Notes: generated from the sequence alone by a model not told the origin. A stretch of DNA of 54,473 nucleotides from SIG714 sp964638675 (GCA_964638675.1 CAZXAU010000015.1:1-54473); one strand, 5' to 3'. Counted from the first letter of the stretch, positions 32,501-41,855 are shown. Made by a program: numbers and translations.

Positions 32501-32520
32501 TACAGTATTGCAATACTGTA
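32501..32520. repeat. 20-bp perfect palindrome
   Basis: TACAGTATTGCAATACTGTA is exactly self-complementary. It lies in the non-coding stretch 32391-32572, which otherwise shows nothing. It could be an operator or a remnant of a mobile element end. Confidence 0.6.
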
Positions 32521-32572
32521 TTGTAGCTGCCCATACCATCCCTTTGTAATAAAGTCTTTGATGGGGCAAAGG

Positions 32573-32675
32573 GGAACTTTTTTTCAAAAAGATTCCCCGG
32601 AACTTTTTTCAAAAAGACTCCCCGGAACTTTTTTTCAAAAAGACTCCCCGGAACTTTCTACAGAAAGTTCTCTCG
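32573..32675. repeat. Tandem repeat of about 26 bp, four units, each a hairpin
   Basis: Units start GGAACT and end CCCC: 32573-32598, 32599-32623, 32624-32649, and a diverged unit 32650-32675. Each unit is an imperfect palindrome (GGGGA.CTTTTT / AAAAAG.TTCCCC in the minus sense). The array begins 9 bp after the DUF1643 stop codon on the minus strand, so it would be transcribed as a 3' untranslated region. There are no unique spacers, so it is not a CRISPR array. Confidence 0.8.
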
Positions 32676-32683
32676 GTATGATT

Positions 32684-33298
32684 TCAAAGTAACTCAATAT
32701 AAGAAGCAATGTCGAACGGATCGAGCGGAAGGTCGCGACGAAGGTAGAGCGGATGATGCGGATGACCTTTTTTTGAGATGCTGCCGCAGGAGAACCAACG
32801 GGCATTGTATTTCTTTCCTATTTCTATCATATCGAGAACACAGGAGGGAAGATAGCTCCGCATTTCGATGATGTTTCCCCATGCAGCCCAGATCGCAGGA
32901 GATGACTCGCAGTGCGACAAAATATATTCAAATGCCTTCATATTTTCGCTGTGGAGCAGTGGGTTCACAGACATGTCCATGTCGGCAGGTCTGGTTGCCC
33001 TCTGAGCGTATACGTTAAACATTATGAAGCTGTCAAAATGATTGGAAAGGGCAATTCTCTCAACAGATTTCAGTGTGTTGTCAAGTTCGTTCGGTTTTGC
33101 GGTTGATGGATTAATCCCGACACAAATGAGGGGATTTTTTCCCCGTGTGCCGAGTATGTAGCGATATTCGCTGTAATAGGGAGGCACAAACAGCCACTTT
33201 TTCACATCATAGTCAGTTCTTTCGGTGCTGCTCTCTTCAATAAGAATGTCAAAGGGAATCAGTTCAAGCTCGCTTGACGGTATTGACGGAATGTGCAT
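32684..33298 (-). CDS. DUF1643-domain protein
   Basis: A 204-residue protein with the DUF1643 signature: YRYILGTRGKNPLICVGINPSTAKPNELDNTLKSVERIA, then FDSFIMFNVYAQRATRPADMDM and AIWAAWGN. Function is unknown; the domain is common in phages and bacteria. Its ATG (33298) has AGGAGAGAG upstream and overlaps the end of the O-antigen-ligase-like gene by 40 bp, so it is co-transcribed with that gene. The coupling to surface-polymer genes is unexplained. A tandem hairpin repeat follows the stop. Confidence 0.88.
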   Translation of the reverse strand: MHIPSIPSSELELIPFDILIEESSTERTDYDVKKWLFVPPYYSEYRYILGTRGKNPLICVGINPSTAKPNELDNTLKSVERIALSNHFDSFIMFNVYAQRATRPADMDMSVNPLLHSENMKAFEYILSHCESSPAIWAAWGNIIEMRSYLPSCVLDMIEIGKKYNARWFSCGSISKKGHPHHPLYLRRDLPLDPFDIASYIELL

Positions 33299-34647
33299 TT
33301 CTCTCTCCTTTCAAGTATAATGAAGATAATGACAGCAATCAGCGAATAAGGAACCGGACAGAATTCACCCGGATTGACCTGTGACATCAGAAACAGACCC
33401 AGATAAGACAGTCCGAGAGTCACGCTGTAGAGATCAAGGTGTGAGAGAACGATTTTTATCCTTACGAAAAACTGATAGCCGTATGCCGCAATTCCGAGCA
33501 GTCCCATACTGCCTATTATCTGAGGGATCATCATATGATACCAGTTCATCGCTCCGGCTTTGGGTGAATAAATATCGGTATTACCTTTATAGGAAAGACC
33601 TACGCCGAATATCGGATGCGAGGAGAAATCAGCGAGCGAACGTCTAATAAGGCTTATACGCATATTGTTGCTGTAGAATATATCGTCAAAGGAGGTGAAA
33701 CTGTATTTGTCGAGAAGTTTTTGAAACGCAAGGACACCGATGCCGAGCGTACCGACAATAATTACCGACCAGAGTATGCGATATTTCTTGTCGTAAACTG
33801 CAGCAAAGACAAGGCAAATCAGCATCAGGGCGGCTCCTGTAAGAAGCCCTCCGCCCGAGCCTGAAGCGAAAATTGCCGAAATCATGAAAAGAATACCGAT
33901 GATGTTGATCTTTGAGTGTTTTATCGTGTAGTAGAATGAGAAAGGAAGACATATCAAAAGAAATGTCGAAAGATTATTGGACGATTGAAAATCGAGTATA
34001 GACGGTGAAGCTATAAATTGTGAAAATTTTTCTATGTAGTGGAAGAAGACCGAGAAAGCGGCAAAAAGTCCGGTTATATACATAATGAGAGTAAAAAACT
34101 TTTCTCTGTCATATTCCGCTTCGGTCGGTGTGTATGCATTGAGAATAAAATAAATTCCCACCATACCGATGCCGAGAAAGAGTGTGTAATAGAGAGCCGA
34201 CGGCGAAAAGTATTCCTCTGCTGATATACAGAAAAGTCCGGATAAAGCGGTTGCAATACTTACTGCAATAAGTCCGTAAAGCGATTTTCCGTAAACAAAT
34301 TTCCTTTTATATACAAGAAGATGAAAAATGATAGCCAATACGCCGATGACTGCTTCGGGAATGATAAAGCTGAGAAATTTCTCGGCTGAATCGTAGCATT
34401 CACATACAAATACAGACGTGAGCAAAAGAGGAAGGGCAAGCACTATCAGATCGGAACAAAGTATCAGCATGAATATTCCGATAAAGCCGAAAATGGCGAC
34501 ACCGTTGATCCTGAAATCGGTAAATACTATGATCAGGGCAAGAACAATCTGTAGGGCAAATCCGACCGGTGAAAGTGCAAATTTATTGAGCTTGCTGTGA
34601 AATTCTGCATCACGGTATTTTATTATACTGTTTTTAAGATAATTCAT
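33259..34647 (-). CDS. O-antigen ligase/polymerase-like membrane protein
   Basis: A 462-residue protein with about 11-12 membrane segments. The Wzy_C/O-antigen-ligase pattern is visible near the C-terminal third: a large external loop with FSSHPIFGVGLSYKGNTDIYSPKAGAMNWYHMMIPQIIGSMGLLGI, matching the usual P-x-x-G-x-G ... H-N/H-M ... GLLG layout. In Gram-positives such proteins polymerise or attach surface glycans or teichoic-type polymers. ATG 34647 overlaps the stop of the lipoprotein gene upstream (ATGA), so three genes form an operon: lipoprotein, this protein, DUF1643. Confidence 0.86.
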   Translation of the reverse strand: MNYLKNSIIKYRDAEFHSKLNKFALSPVGFALQIVLALIIVFTDFRINGVAIFGFIGIFMLILCSDLIVLALPLLLTSVFVCECYDSAEKFLSFIIPEAVIGVLAIIFHLLVYKRKFVYGKSLYGLIAVSIATALSGLFCISAEEYFSPSALYYTLFLGIGMVGIYFILNAYTPTEAEYDREKFFTLIMYITGLFAAFSVFFHYIEKFSQFIASPSILDFQSSNNLSTFLLICLPFSFYYTIKHSKINIIGILFMISAIFASGSGGGLLTGAALMLICLVFAAVYDKKYRILWSVIIVGTLGIGVLAFQKLLDKYSFTSFDDIFYSNNMRISLIRRSLADFSSHPIFGVGLSYKGNTDIYSPKAGAMNWYHMMIPQIIGSMGLLGIAAYGYQFFVRIKIVLSHLDLYSVTLGLSYLGLFLMSQVNPGEFCPVPYSLIAVIIFIILERREKCTFRQYRQASLN

Positions 34648-35117
34648 TGGTTATATCCTTTCAGGCTTCCGTCTGAATCAAACGAATATTCCTGACCGGA
34701 GATCGTCAGATCGCCGGTTGCCATATATCCGCTTTCGACATAGAAGTAGTATTTCTTTCCGTCTATGATCTGCCAACCACGGAGGGAAAGCCCGTCCTCA
34801 CAGTAGATCCTGACCGCACTGCCGTCCTCGGCCTTGATGTCATAAAATCCGTTTACAAGTCTGCCGTCGGAATTGAAATAGTAGAGCTGACCCGAAATTT
34901 CAGTGGGATCTGTGATCATGTAGCCGTCAAGCTTTGAAAAGTAGTATTTTTCGCCTTCAATTTCGATCCATCCGGATTTATATACATCGTTTTCAAAGTA
35001 TCTTTTGCCCTTTTCGTTTTCATACAGTCCGTTGCGTGGAATATAACATGAAGAAAAAATGCAGATGATTGCAAGAAACAGGGAAGAAAATAAGATAAAT
35101 GACGAATTTTTTTTCAT
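34644..35117 (-). CDS. Lipoprotein with cell-wall-binding (choline-binding-like) repeats
   Basis: A 157-residue lipoprotein (signal MKKNSSFILFSSLFLAIICIFSSC seen in two parts, lipobox at C24). The mature part consists of repeats of the type G-W-x5-G-x-x-YYF-x3-G-Y-M and I-S-G-Q-x-Y-x-F-x-S-D-G, characteristic of CW_binding/glucan-binding repeats: GWIEIEGEKYYF, ISGQLYYFNSDG, GWQIIDGKKYYF and ISGQEYSFDSDG. It should sit on the membrane and bind wall polymers. First gene of the operon, divergent from the dcw cluster. Confidence 0.88.
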   Translation of the reverse strand: MKKNSSFILFSSLFLAIICIFSSCYIPRNGLYENEKGKRYFENDVYKSGWIEIEGEKYYFSKLDGYMITDPTEISGQLYYFNSDGRLVNGFYDIKAEDGSAVRIYCEDGLSLRGWQIIDGKKYYFYVESGYMATGDLTISGQEYSFDSDGSLKGYNQ

Positions 35118-35391
35118 AATGTATACCTCTTTTGATTTATTTACAATTTAAAACAATTATCGATATTTTAATATTATTTCAATTCTGACCGTAAAAATTA
35201 TATTTCGGTAATTGCAGACTTTTTATGATTTATTCGTTGCAAAAAATCCCATAATATGTAAAATGGACTTTATAAAGGAAAAATAAAACATATGTTCACA
35301 TTTTGATGAACACAAAATAAAAATTTGTTTTTTTATATTATTTTGATGCAAAAAAAATTCTTTTCTAAGTACAAAATATGCGTAAAACGGA
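35118..35391. other. Divergent intergenic region between the lipoprotein operon and dcw
   Basis: About 270 bp of AT-rich DNA without a gene. It contains an inverted repeat TGTTCA-N8-TGAACA (35293-35312) that could be an operator. No convincing promoter for the minus-strand lipoprotein gene stands out. Confidence 0.4.
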
Positions 35392-35420
35392 TTGAATTTA
35401 TACCTAACTTATTTTATAAT
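35392..35420 (+). promoter_or_regulatory. Promoter of the dcw cluster
   Basis: TTGAAT (35392-35397), 17-bp spacer, TATAAT (35415-35420). It would start transcription near 35427, about 125 nt before mraZ. Confidence 0.8.
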
Positions 35421-35432
35421 AACTTCACTCCG

Positions 35433-35467
35433 TGTGGAGGAATGTATGAAAATGTGGGTCTGTGGAG
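35433..35467 (+). promoter_or_regulatory. Possible MraZ-binding repeats
   Basis: GTGG motifs occur at 35434 (GTGGAG), 35454 (GTGGGT) and 35462 (GTGGAG), just after the predicted transcription start. MraZ represses its own operon by binding TGGG-type direct repeats in other bacteria, usually every 10 bp. Spacing here (20 and 8 bp) does not fit perfectly, so this is tentative. Confidence 0.25.
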
Positions 35468-35551
35468 AGCAAATCCCACTGAAAATCAGAGCTCATCTCA
35501 TGGCAGTGAATTAGGATAATCGAGATCGGTTAAAGGAAAGGTGGTGTAAAC

Positions 35552-35983
35552 ATGCTTCTCACAGGGCGCGGAACGTATATTCTTGATTTGAAAAAGCGCA
35601 TGGCTCTTCCAAAAGAAATGCGTGCTGAGCTTGGTGAAAAAGTTTACGTTGCACCCGGATTTGAACCCGAAACGCTTGCCCTCTTTCCGGAAAACATGAT
35701 GGAGACTATCAAGGCGAAAGTAAACAACACGCTTACATTCACCGAGGCGTACAAGATCAACAGAAGAGTTTTCCCAAATGCACATCTTGCAAACATAGAC
35801 GTGCAGGGAAGAATACTTATTCCGCAGGATATACTCGACAAAGCGAGCATAGCTGTTGAAATGAAGCTGACAGTCGAGGGACTTGGTGATTATGCTATAA
35901 TCAGCAAAGCGGAAGCCGCTGAGAAATGGTTGGATGAAAATCAATGCAGTCTCGGCGAAATATTTGATCAGGCAGGTATCTGA
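35552..35983 (+). CDS. mraZ: Transcriptional regulator MraZ
   Basis: A 143-residue MraZ made of two AbrB-like SpoVT swapped-hairpin halves. The second half has the canonical ANIDVQGRILIPQDIL; in the first half DxKGRxxxP is altered to DLKKRMALPKEMR, so Gly is replaced by Lys. MraZ binds repeats in its own promoter and controls the division/wall cluster. It is the first gene of the cluster, with AAAGGAAAGGTGGTG upstream of the ATG, and rsmH follows 47 bp later. Confidence 0.95.
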   Translation: MLLTGRGTYILDLKKRMALPKEMRAELGEKVYVAPGFEPETLALFPENMMETIKAKVNNTLTFTEAYKINRRVFPNAHLANIDVQGRILIPQDILDKASIAVEMKLTVEGLGDYAIISKAEAAEKWLDENQCSLGEIFDQAGI

Positions 35984-36030
35984 GAAGCAACGGCAGATTC
36001 AGACAAACCGGGATACCGAAGGGAGAAAAC

Positions 36031-36960
36031 ATGACCGATTACGATTCAATACATTATTCTGTTATGAAAAAAGAGAGCATCGATGCGCTTGAGATAAAGC
36101 CGGACGGCATATATGTCGACTGCACCTGCGGCGCCGGAGGACATTCCGAAGCAATCGCCGAAAGGTTAAACCCCGACGGACTCCTTATCAGTATAGATGA
36201 AGACATCAGTGCACTCGAAATAGCAAGAAAAAGACTTTCACGTTTTAACAATGTAAGACTTATCAACGACAATTTCTCAAATATAGAAAATATTCTTGAC
36301 AGTTGCGGAATCGGTCAGATCGACGGTGCAGTCATCGATCTCGGAGTTTCAAGCATGCAACTCCGTGACGGCGAGCGTGGATTTGCCTATATGATAGACG
36401 GTCCGCTCGACATGAGGATGAACAGCTCAGGAGGAATTTCTGCTGCCGACATCGTCAACACATATTCTGAGAGCGAGCTTTGCCAGATTCTCAGAGAATA
36501 CGGTGAGGAAAAGTTTTCTTCGGGCATTGCAAGGAAAATAGTTGCACAAAGAGAGATAAAGCCGATAACAACAACTGGTGAGCTTTCAGCACTGATTGAA
36601 AGTGTCACGCCCAAAAACCGAAAGGGCGGTCACCCTGCGAAAAGAACCTTTCAGGCATTGCGTATTGAGGTCAATCACGAACTTGAAATTATACAGCCGA
36701 CTCTTGAATGCCTGATAGGGCGTCTTAAGAAAGACGGAGTGCTGGCTGTGATATCGTTTCATTCGCTTGAAGACAGGATAGTCAAGAAAACGCTTGCATC
36801 CAAGGCAGGAAAGTGCACTTGCCCGCCTGAGTTTCCGATCTGTGTATGCGGAGCAAAGGCAGAAATAAAGGTCATAAAAGATCTTTCGCCGAGCGGACAA
36901 GAACTGAGCGAGAATCCGCCCTCACATTCCGCAAGGCTTCGCTGTGCAAAAAAACTGTAA
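36031..36960 (+). CDS. rsmH: 16S rRNA (cytosine(1402)-N(4))-methyltransferase
   Basis: A 309-residue SAM-dependent methyltransferase that modifies C1402 in the ribosomal P site. Family hallmarks: HYSVMKKESIDAL, YVDCTCGAGGHSEAI, LISIDEDISALEIA, GAVIDLGVSSMQLRDGERGFAYMIDGPLDMRM, KRTFQALRIEVNHEL and VLAVISFHSLEDRIVKK, ending NPPSHSARLRCAKKL. Full length. GGGAG lies upstream of the ATG. It occupies the standard second place of the dcw cluster. Confidence 0.97.
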   Translation: MTDYDSIHYSVMKKESIDALEIKPDGIYVDCTCGAGGHSEAIAERLNPDGLLISIDEDISALEIARKRLSRFNNVRLINDNFSNIENILDSCGIGQIDGAVIDLGVSSMQLRDGERGFAYMIDGPLDMRMNSSGGISAADIVNTYSESELCQILREYGEEKFSSGIARKIVAQREIKPITTTGELSALIESVTPKNRKGGHPAKRTFQALRIEVNHELEIIQPTLECLIGRLKKDGVLAVISFHSLEDRIVKKTLASKAGKCTCPPEFPICVCGAKAEIKVIKDLSPSGQELSENPPSHSARLRCAKKL

Positions 36961-37078
36961 CACAGCCTATACATAACGCATTATACGACATATTCATCTT
37001 TTTTTCAATAGCTATTGCAAACATGTTGAAAAAATATTTTATATTGAAATTCTATCATAATTTTATCAGGAGGATATC

Positions 37079-37864
37079 ATGGGCAACGATATGAACACAA
37101 GAAAAAACGCTTCGGTTTCCGGAAATAATAATACGAAGAATGCAAATGAAAAAAGATACGGCTTGCCTGTCGGCTCGAGAGCCATTCTCGGACCCGACAA
37201 CAAAATACTTTCTTCAAAAAAATGCGGCACAAAATCTACCAAAATGCATGATTCGGATAATAATATACATAAAACATCCGAAAAAGCTGTCGAAAATAAG
37301 CAACAAAATATAAGATACTGTGAAACAAATACTCTTTCTGCTGCAAATACAGAAAAAAAGGAGAACAAAGAGCTTATAGCAGCTGATAAAAAAAGTGATG
37401 TATCGATCGTAAACAAGTATACATTCTTTAAAGGGGAAAAAATCAAAACAGTTTCATGTCCTTCTGATGTCAGAACGAAAAAGCCTTTTCCTGTTTTTAC
37501 TTGTGTAACTATGGTTTTTGTCTGTGCTTTGCTCATGTTTATAGTCCTGAATTATGTTCAGCTTTTTGAGAACGAATCAACATTGAATGATCTGAAGCAT
37601 GAGCTTGAATCGATGAAGGAAGAGGAAAAACGCCTTTCCGGAGAGCTTGAGCAGAAGAACGATATTATCAGCATATCAAAATACGCAACCGAGAAGCTCG
37701 GCATGGTCGGAAGCGAAAATCAGCAGTCGATCTATATTGATCTGAGCGAGGATGACAGCATTCAGGGATATGAACCGAGCAATACCGATTACGGTGCTAT
37801 TGCAACCGTAATGGATGCACTCGGTGAAAGTGCAAAAGCATGGATCGGAGTTTTCGGAAACTGA
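37079..37864 (+). CDS. ftsL: FtsL/DivIC-type division protein with a long N-terminal extension
   Basis: A 261-residue bitopic protein in the ftsL position. One membrane segment (about 138-160) is followed by a coiled coil (about 165-195, NESTLNDLKHELESMKEEEKRLSGELEQKND) and the FtsL/DivIC-like ISISKYATEKLGMV. FtsL, DivIC and DivIB form the complex that activates FtsW and its PBP. Odd: the cytoplasmic N-terminus is about 137 residues, Asn/Lys/Ser-rich and apparently disordered, while typical FtsL has 30-50. AGGAGG precedes the ATG. Confidence 0.85.
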   Translation: MGNDMNTRKNASVSGNNNTKNANEKRYGLPVGSRAILGPDNKILSSKKCGTKSTKMHDSDNNIHKTSEKAVENKQQNIRYCETNTLSAANTEKKENKELIAADKKSDVSIVNKYTFFKGEKIKTVSCPSDVRTKKPFPVFTCVTMVFVCALLMFIVLNYVQLFENESTLNDLKHELESMKEEEKRLSGELEQKNDIISISKYATEKLGMVGSENQQSIYIDLSEDDSIQGYEPSNTDYGAIATVMDALGESAKAWIGVFGN

Positions 37865-37968
37865 ATGCGAATAAAACAGATTTAGTCGTAATATATATTA
37901 CAGAGCTGAAGTGAGGGGCAGATCGTGCACGCCTCACTTTTGCGGTAGAATGCGGCGGGGAAAAAAGT

Positions 37969-40257
37969 ATGTTTGAAAATGAGAAAAAAGTCAGAAACAT
38001 AATGAAGGGACTGCTTGTTGCTGCTTTATTGAGCTTTTTTGCACTCATGATCGTTTCAAAACTGTTTGATCTTCAGATAATTCAGAACGAGTATTACTTA
38101 GACAAGGTACTCGACAATATACAGAAAGAAACGATCCTTAAGGCAAAACGCGGACTGATATATGACTGCAATATGAACCAGCTTGCAACCAATGTCAGTG
38201 TCTACAGGATCTTCATCTCGCCGGCAGATATTAAAAAACCGGAGGATGATCGGAAGATTGCTGAAGGACTGTCCAGAATTCTTTCGCTTGATTATGATGA
38301 TGTTTATGAAATGACTCAGAAAAAAGAAGGCACGGGAAGCCGTGATCGCACAGTCAAGAAGAATGTACAAAAAGAACAGGCAGACGAAGTCCGTATATTT
38401 ATTGCGGAAAACAGCGGCTATAATTCCATGATATATCTTGAAGAGGGAACCATGCGTTATTATCCAAGCGGAACTCTTGCATGTCATGTGATCGGGTCAA
38501 TGGGAACCGACAAAGGACTCATGGGAATTGAGTATCAGTATAACACCGAACTCTCGGGTACAAACGGAATCTATGTGACCGCAAAAAATGCTCTCGGAGA
38601 AGAGCTTCCGAGCGAATACGAAAAGTATGTCGAGCCTAAGGACGGATACAATGTAGTTACTACAATAGATTCCAATATTCAGAGCATCCTGGAATCTCAG
38701 CTGAAGCTTGCATATGAGAATGACCACGCAGGAAACCGTGTTTGCGGTGTAGTTATGAATGTCAATAACGGTGGAATTCTCGGGATGGCAACATATCCCG
38801 GGTTCGACCTGAACGATCCGTATACACTGAATTTCGAGTATAAGGAAAAGCTTGAAAAAAGCGGATATGAAGAAGGTTCAGACGACTATAAAAAACTCGC
38901 ATCGTCATATCTTTATAAGATGTGGAACAACAAAACGCTCAACGACACATATTATCCCGGTTCTACCTTCAAGCCTGTTACAAGCTGTATGGCTTTTCAG
39001 GAAAATGTGACTAATGAAAATACAGTATATACATGCCCGGGTTATTGGGTAGTGGCAGGAAGAAAAATCGGTTGTGCAAACACCAGAGGACACGGAACGC
39101 ACGAGTTTTCATACATGCTTGCACAGTCATGCAACCCTACAATGATGCAGGTCGTTGAGAAAATAGGCGCAAAGAAATTTTATGAATACTTTATCTCATT
39201 CGGCTATACTCAGAAAACCGGAATAGATCTTCCCGGCGAGGCACTCGGCGTTGTATTTGATGAGGAAAAATTCGGAATTGTCGACCTTGCGGTTTCCTCA
39301 TTCGGTCAGGGATTCACGACAACAGTCATACGTCAGATCTCTTCGATCTGCACGGTTGCAAACGGGGGATATCTCGTTTCTCCTCACGTTGTCAGCCGAC
39401 TGACAGACTCAAACGGAAATACGGTCGTTGAATATGAATCAACTGCGAGAAAAAAGGTTGTCGACAGTGAGACCGCAGCACGTGTCAGCGCGATACTTGC
39501 ACAGGGCGTTATAGACGGCGGAGCGAAAAATGCATATGTCGCAGGCTACAGAGTTGCAGCGAAAACGGGTACATCCGAAAAAATCGGTTATACAAACCCC
39601 GAAACGGGGGAAAGCGGACTTGTCGTTTCCTCATGTGTCGCTTATGCACCCGCCGACGATCCGCAGATCGCTATCATTATAGTCGTTGATGAACCGCATC
39701 CGACAAGCGGAGGAAGATACGGTTCTGTAATGGCGGCACCGTTTATTGCAAATTCCCTTGAACAGATCCTGCCGTATATCGGCATCGAGGCAAAATACAG
39801 TGAGCAGGAGCTTGCGGCTTTCAATGTCACTGTCGGAGATTATACCGGAATGTCTCTTGAAAAGGCGAAAAATGCGATCACTGGCATGGGTGCCGGATAT
39901 GAAATTGTCGGAGATGGCAGTTATATAGTGGCTCAGGTTCCAGTGAGCGGTGAAATAATGAGAAAATCTGACGGAAAAATAATACTGTATACAGGTGAAC
40001 CGATAGACGGAAAAATTGATCCGGACAGCGTGAATATCGAATATTCGACAGTTCCCGCACTTGTTGGAAGCTACACTTATAAGGCAATATCTGATCTTCG
40101 TGCCGCAGGTTTCAATGTCAGGGTGACAGGTTCAACCAACTATGTCAGCGGAACCTATGCAAGTGTTTCATCACAAAGCGTTGTTGCAGGTTCAAGCTTG
40201 CCTAAGGGAAGCGTCATTGTCATAAACAGCATACACCTTTCGGGTATTGAGGACTGA
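37969..40257 (+). CDS. Class B penicillin-binding protein with PASTA domains (SpoVD/PBP2-like)
   Basis: A 762-residue D,D-transpeptidase that cross-links septal or spore peptidoglycan. It has an N-terminal membrane anchor (about 12-32), a dimerisation domain starting AKRGLIYDCNMNQLATN, and a transpeptidase domain with S332-T-F-K335, S387-C-N389 and K532-T-G-T535. Two C-terminal PASTA domains (about 626-690 and 696-757) bind stem peptides or beta-lactams. Position between ftsL and murE with PASTA domains fits SpoVD or PbpB; sequence alone does not separate the septal from the sporulation role. Confidence 0.94.
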   Translation: MFENEKKVRNIMKGLLVAALLSFFALMIVSKLFDLQIIQNEYYLDKVLDNIQKETILKAKRGLIYDCNMNQLATNVSVYRIFISPADIKKPEDDRKIAEGLSRILSLDYDDVYEMTQKKEGTGSRDRTVKKNVQKEQADEVRIFIAENSGYNSMIYLEEGTMRYYPSGTLACHVIGSMGTDKGLMGIEYQYNTELSGTNGIYVTAKNALGEELPSEYEKYVEPKDGYNVVTTIDSNIQSILESQLKLAYENDHAGNRVCGVVMNVNNGGILGMATYPGFDLNDPYTLNFEYKEKLEKSGYEEGSDDYKKLASSYLYKMWNNKTLNDTYYPGSTFKPVTSCMAFQENVTNENTVYTCPGYWVVAGRKIGCANTRGHGTHEFSYMLAQSCNPTMMQVVEKIGAKKFYEYFISFGYTQKTGIDLPGEALGVVFDEEKFGIVDLAVSSFGQGFTTTVIRQISSICTVANGGYLVSPHVVSRLTDSNGNTVVEYESTARKKVVDSETAARVSAILAQGVIDGGAKNAYVAGYRVAAKTGTSEKIGYTNPETGESGLVVSSCVAYAPADDPQIAIIIVVDEPHPTSGGRYGSVMAAPFIANSLEQILPYIGIEAKYSEQELAAFNVTVGDYTGMSLEKAKNAITGMGAGYEIVGDGSYIVAQVPVSGEIMRKSDGKIILYTGEPIDGKIDPDSVNIEYSTVPALVGSYTYKAISDLRAAGFNVRVTGSTNYVSGTYASVSSQSVVAGSSLPKGSVIVINSIHLSGIED

Positions 40258-40381
40258 TTCTGATTTAAGCCACATGGGCTAGGCATGAAATTTCAGTCAA
40301 GGAAGTGTAAATAAAATATTGCAACAGGTGATTGCACAGAGCTTAAAATCACCATGAATAATTTATACTTCGGAGACCGTT

Positions 40382-41836
40382 ATGAAATTATCTGAGCTGA
40401 CAAGATCTTTAAATATAATCGATACCAATATCGATATGGAAAGAGAATTTGATTCTCTGACCGATGAATGCGATAAGGCTGATGCAAACAATCTGTTCAT
40501 CTGCCTTAAGGGCGAAAAAAATGACGGCAATTCATTTGCCACCCTTGCAGCCGCTCGGGGCGCGGCGATAATCTGTGAAAAACTGCCCGAGGGATATGCG
40601 GGCGAATATCTTATTGTTGAAAACTGCCGTAAGGCTGACAGTATTATCTGCAGTAATCTGCATCACAATCCCGAGAGCCGGCTCAAAATGATAGGAGTTA
40701 CCGGTACAAACGGAAAAACGAGCGTTTGCCACCTTTTGCGTAATATACTTGAATATTCGGGGCATCGCACTGCAATGTGCGGTACGATCTGCAATTATGT
40801 CGGAGGTGTTGAGCTACCGTCCTCCATGACAACTCCGAAAACCAAGGAGCTGTATGCTCTCATGGAAATGGCTGTCAATGCAGGAGATGAGTACTTTATA
40901 GCCGAGGTCTCATCGCACGCACTTGCCTATCACAAATTCGAGGCTGTAACATTTCTCTTGTCTGTATTTACAAATCTCTCGCCTGAGCATATGGATTTCC
41001 ACGCAGATATGGAGGAATACTCAAATACAAAAGCAGAGCTTTTCAAAAGATCTCTGATCTCTCTGATAAATGCCGATGACGCATACGGAAATAAAATGTA
41101 TGACAGTGCAGGGCTTTTGAGATATAAATATTCGCCTTCGCACGGAATCGGCGATTTTACGGCAATAGGACGCAAAGATAAGCTTGAAAACGGAATTGAA
41201 TATTACCTGCTCTCGGAAAATTGCGGAATCAATATTGTATCGCCGATTCCGGGTATAAACACTCTTCCTAATACACTTTGTGCCGCAAGCGCAGCAATAT
41301 TGCTCGGAGCTCCGCCTGAGGATATTGCAAGATCGACCGCACTCTGCCACGGAATATCGGGCAGACTTGAAAGAGTGACGTCAGATTCTGATATTGATGT
41401 ATATATCGATTTTGCACACACTCCTGAGGCACTGAAAAATCTTATGATCTCTGTCAGGGGCTTCTCTGGGAAAAGAAAGATAACTCTTCTCTTCGGGTGC
41501 GGCGGCGACAGGGACAAAAGCAAGCGTCCGAGAATGGGCAATATTGCATCCACTTATGCCGACAGGGTAATCATTACAAGCGATAATCCGAGAAGCGAAG
41601 ACCCGGATGCTATAATAAATGATATACTCTCTGGTGTTCAAGATGATGTCAGACCAACTGTTATAAAAAAACGTGCACAGGCACTCGAATATGCGATCAT
41701 GACGGCAGAAAAAAATGAGATAATTGTTGCGGCGGGAAAAGGGCATGAAAACTACGAGATCGATCAAAGCGGTAAGCATCCCTTTTCCGAGAGAGATATA
41801 ATTGAAAAAGCGTTAGCACAAAGATGCTCTTCCTGA
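40382..41836 (+). CDS. murE: UDP-N-acetylmuramoyl-tripeptide synthetase, meso-diaminopimelate type
   Basis: A 484-residue cytoplasmic Mur ligase that adds the third residue to UDP-MurNAc-L-Ala-D-Glu. The ATP loop is GVTGTNGKTS (105-114), the carbamylated lysine is in NTKAEL (K217), and D401-N-P-R404 is the motif that selects meso-diaminopimelate rather than lysine. The wall should therefore contain meso-DAP. It lies 124 bp after the PBP gene and 19 bp before murF. Confidence 0.96.
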   Translation: MKLSELTRSLNIIDTNIDMEREFDSLTDECDKADANNLFICLKGEKNDGNSFATLAAARGAAIICEKLPEGYAGEYLIVENCRKADSIICSNLHHNPESRLKMIGVTGTNGKTSVCHLLRNILEYSGHRTAMCGTICNYVGGVELPSSMTTPKTKELYALMEMAVNAGDEYFIAEVSSHALAYHKFEAVTFLLSVFTNLSPEHMDFHADMEEYSNTKAELFKRSLISLINADDAYGNKMYDSAGLLRYKYSPSHGIGDFTAIGRKDKLENGIEYYLLSENCGINIVSPIPGINTLPNTLCAASAAILLGAPPEDIARSTALCHGISGRLERVTSDSDIDVYIDFAHTPEALKNLMISVRGFSGKRKITLLFGCGGDRDKSKRPRMGNIASTYADRVIITSDNPRSEDPDAIINDILSGVQDDVRPTVIKKRAQALEYAIMTAEKNEIIVAAGKGHENYEIDQSGKHPFSERDIIEKALAQRCSS

Positions 41837-41855
41837 GAGCGAAAGGATAGTACAA

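Noticed and set aside
32573..32675. Possible CRISPR array
   Set aside because: The units are directly adjacent with no unique spacers, and each unit is an A/T-rich hairpin; no cas genes are nearby.
37066..37536. 156-codon frame antisense to ftsL
   Set aside because: A shadow of the low-complexity N-terminus of FtsL; no ribosome binding site.
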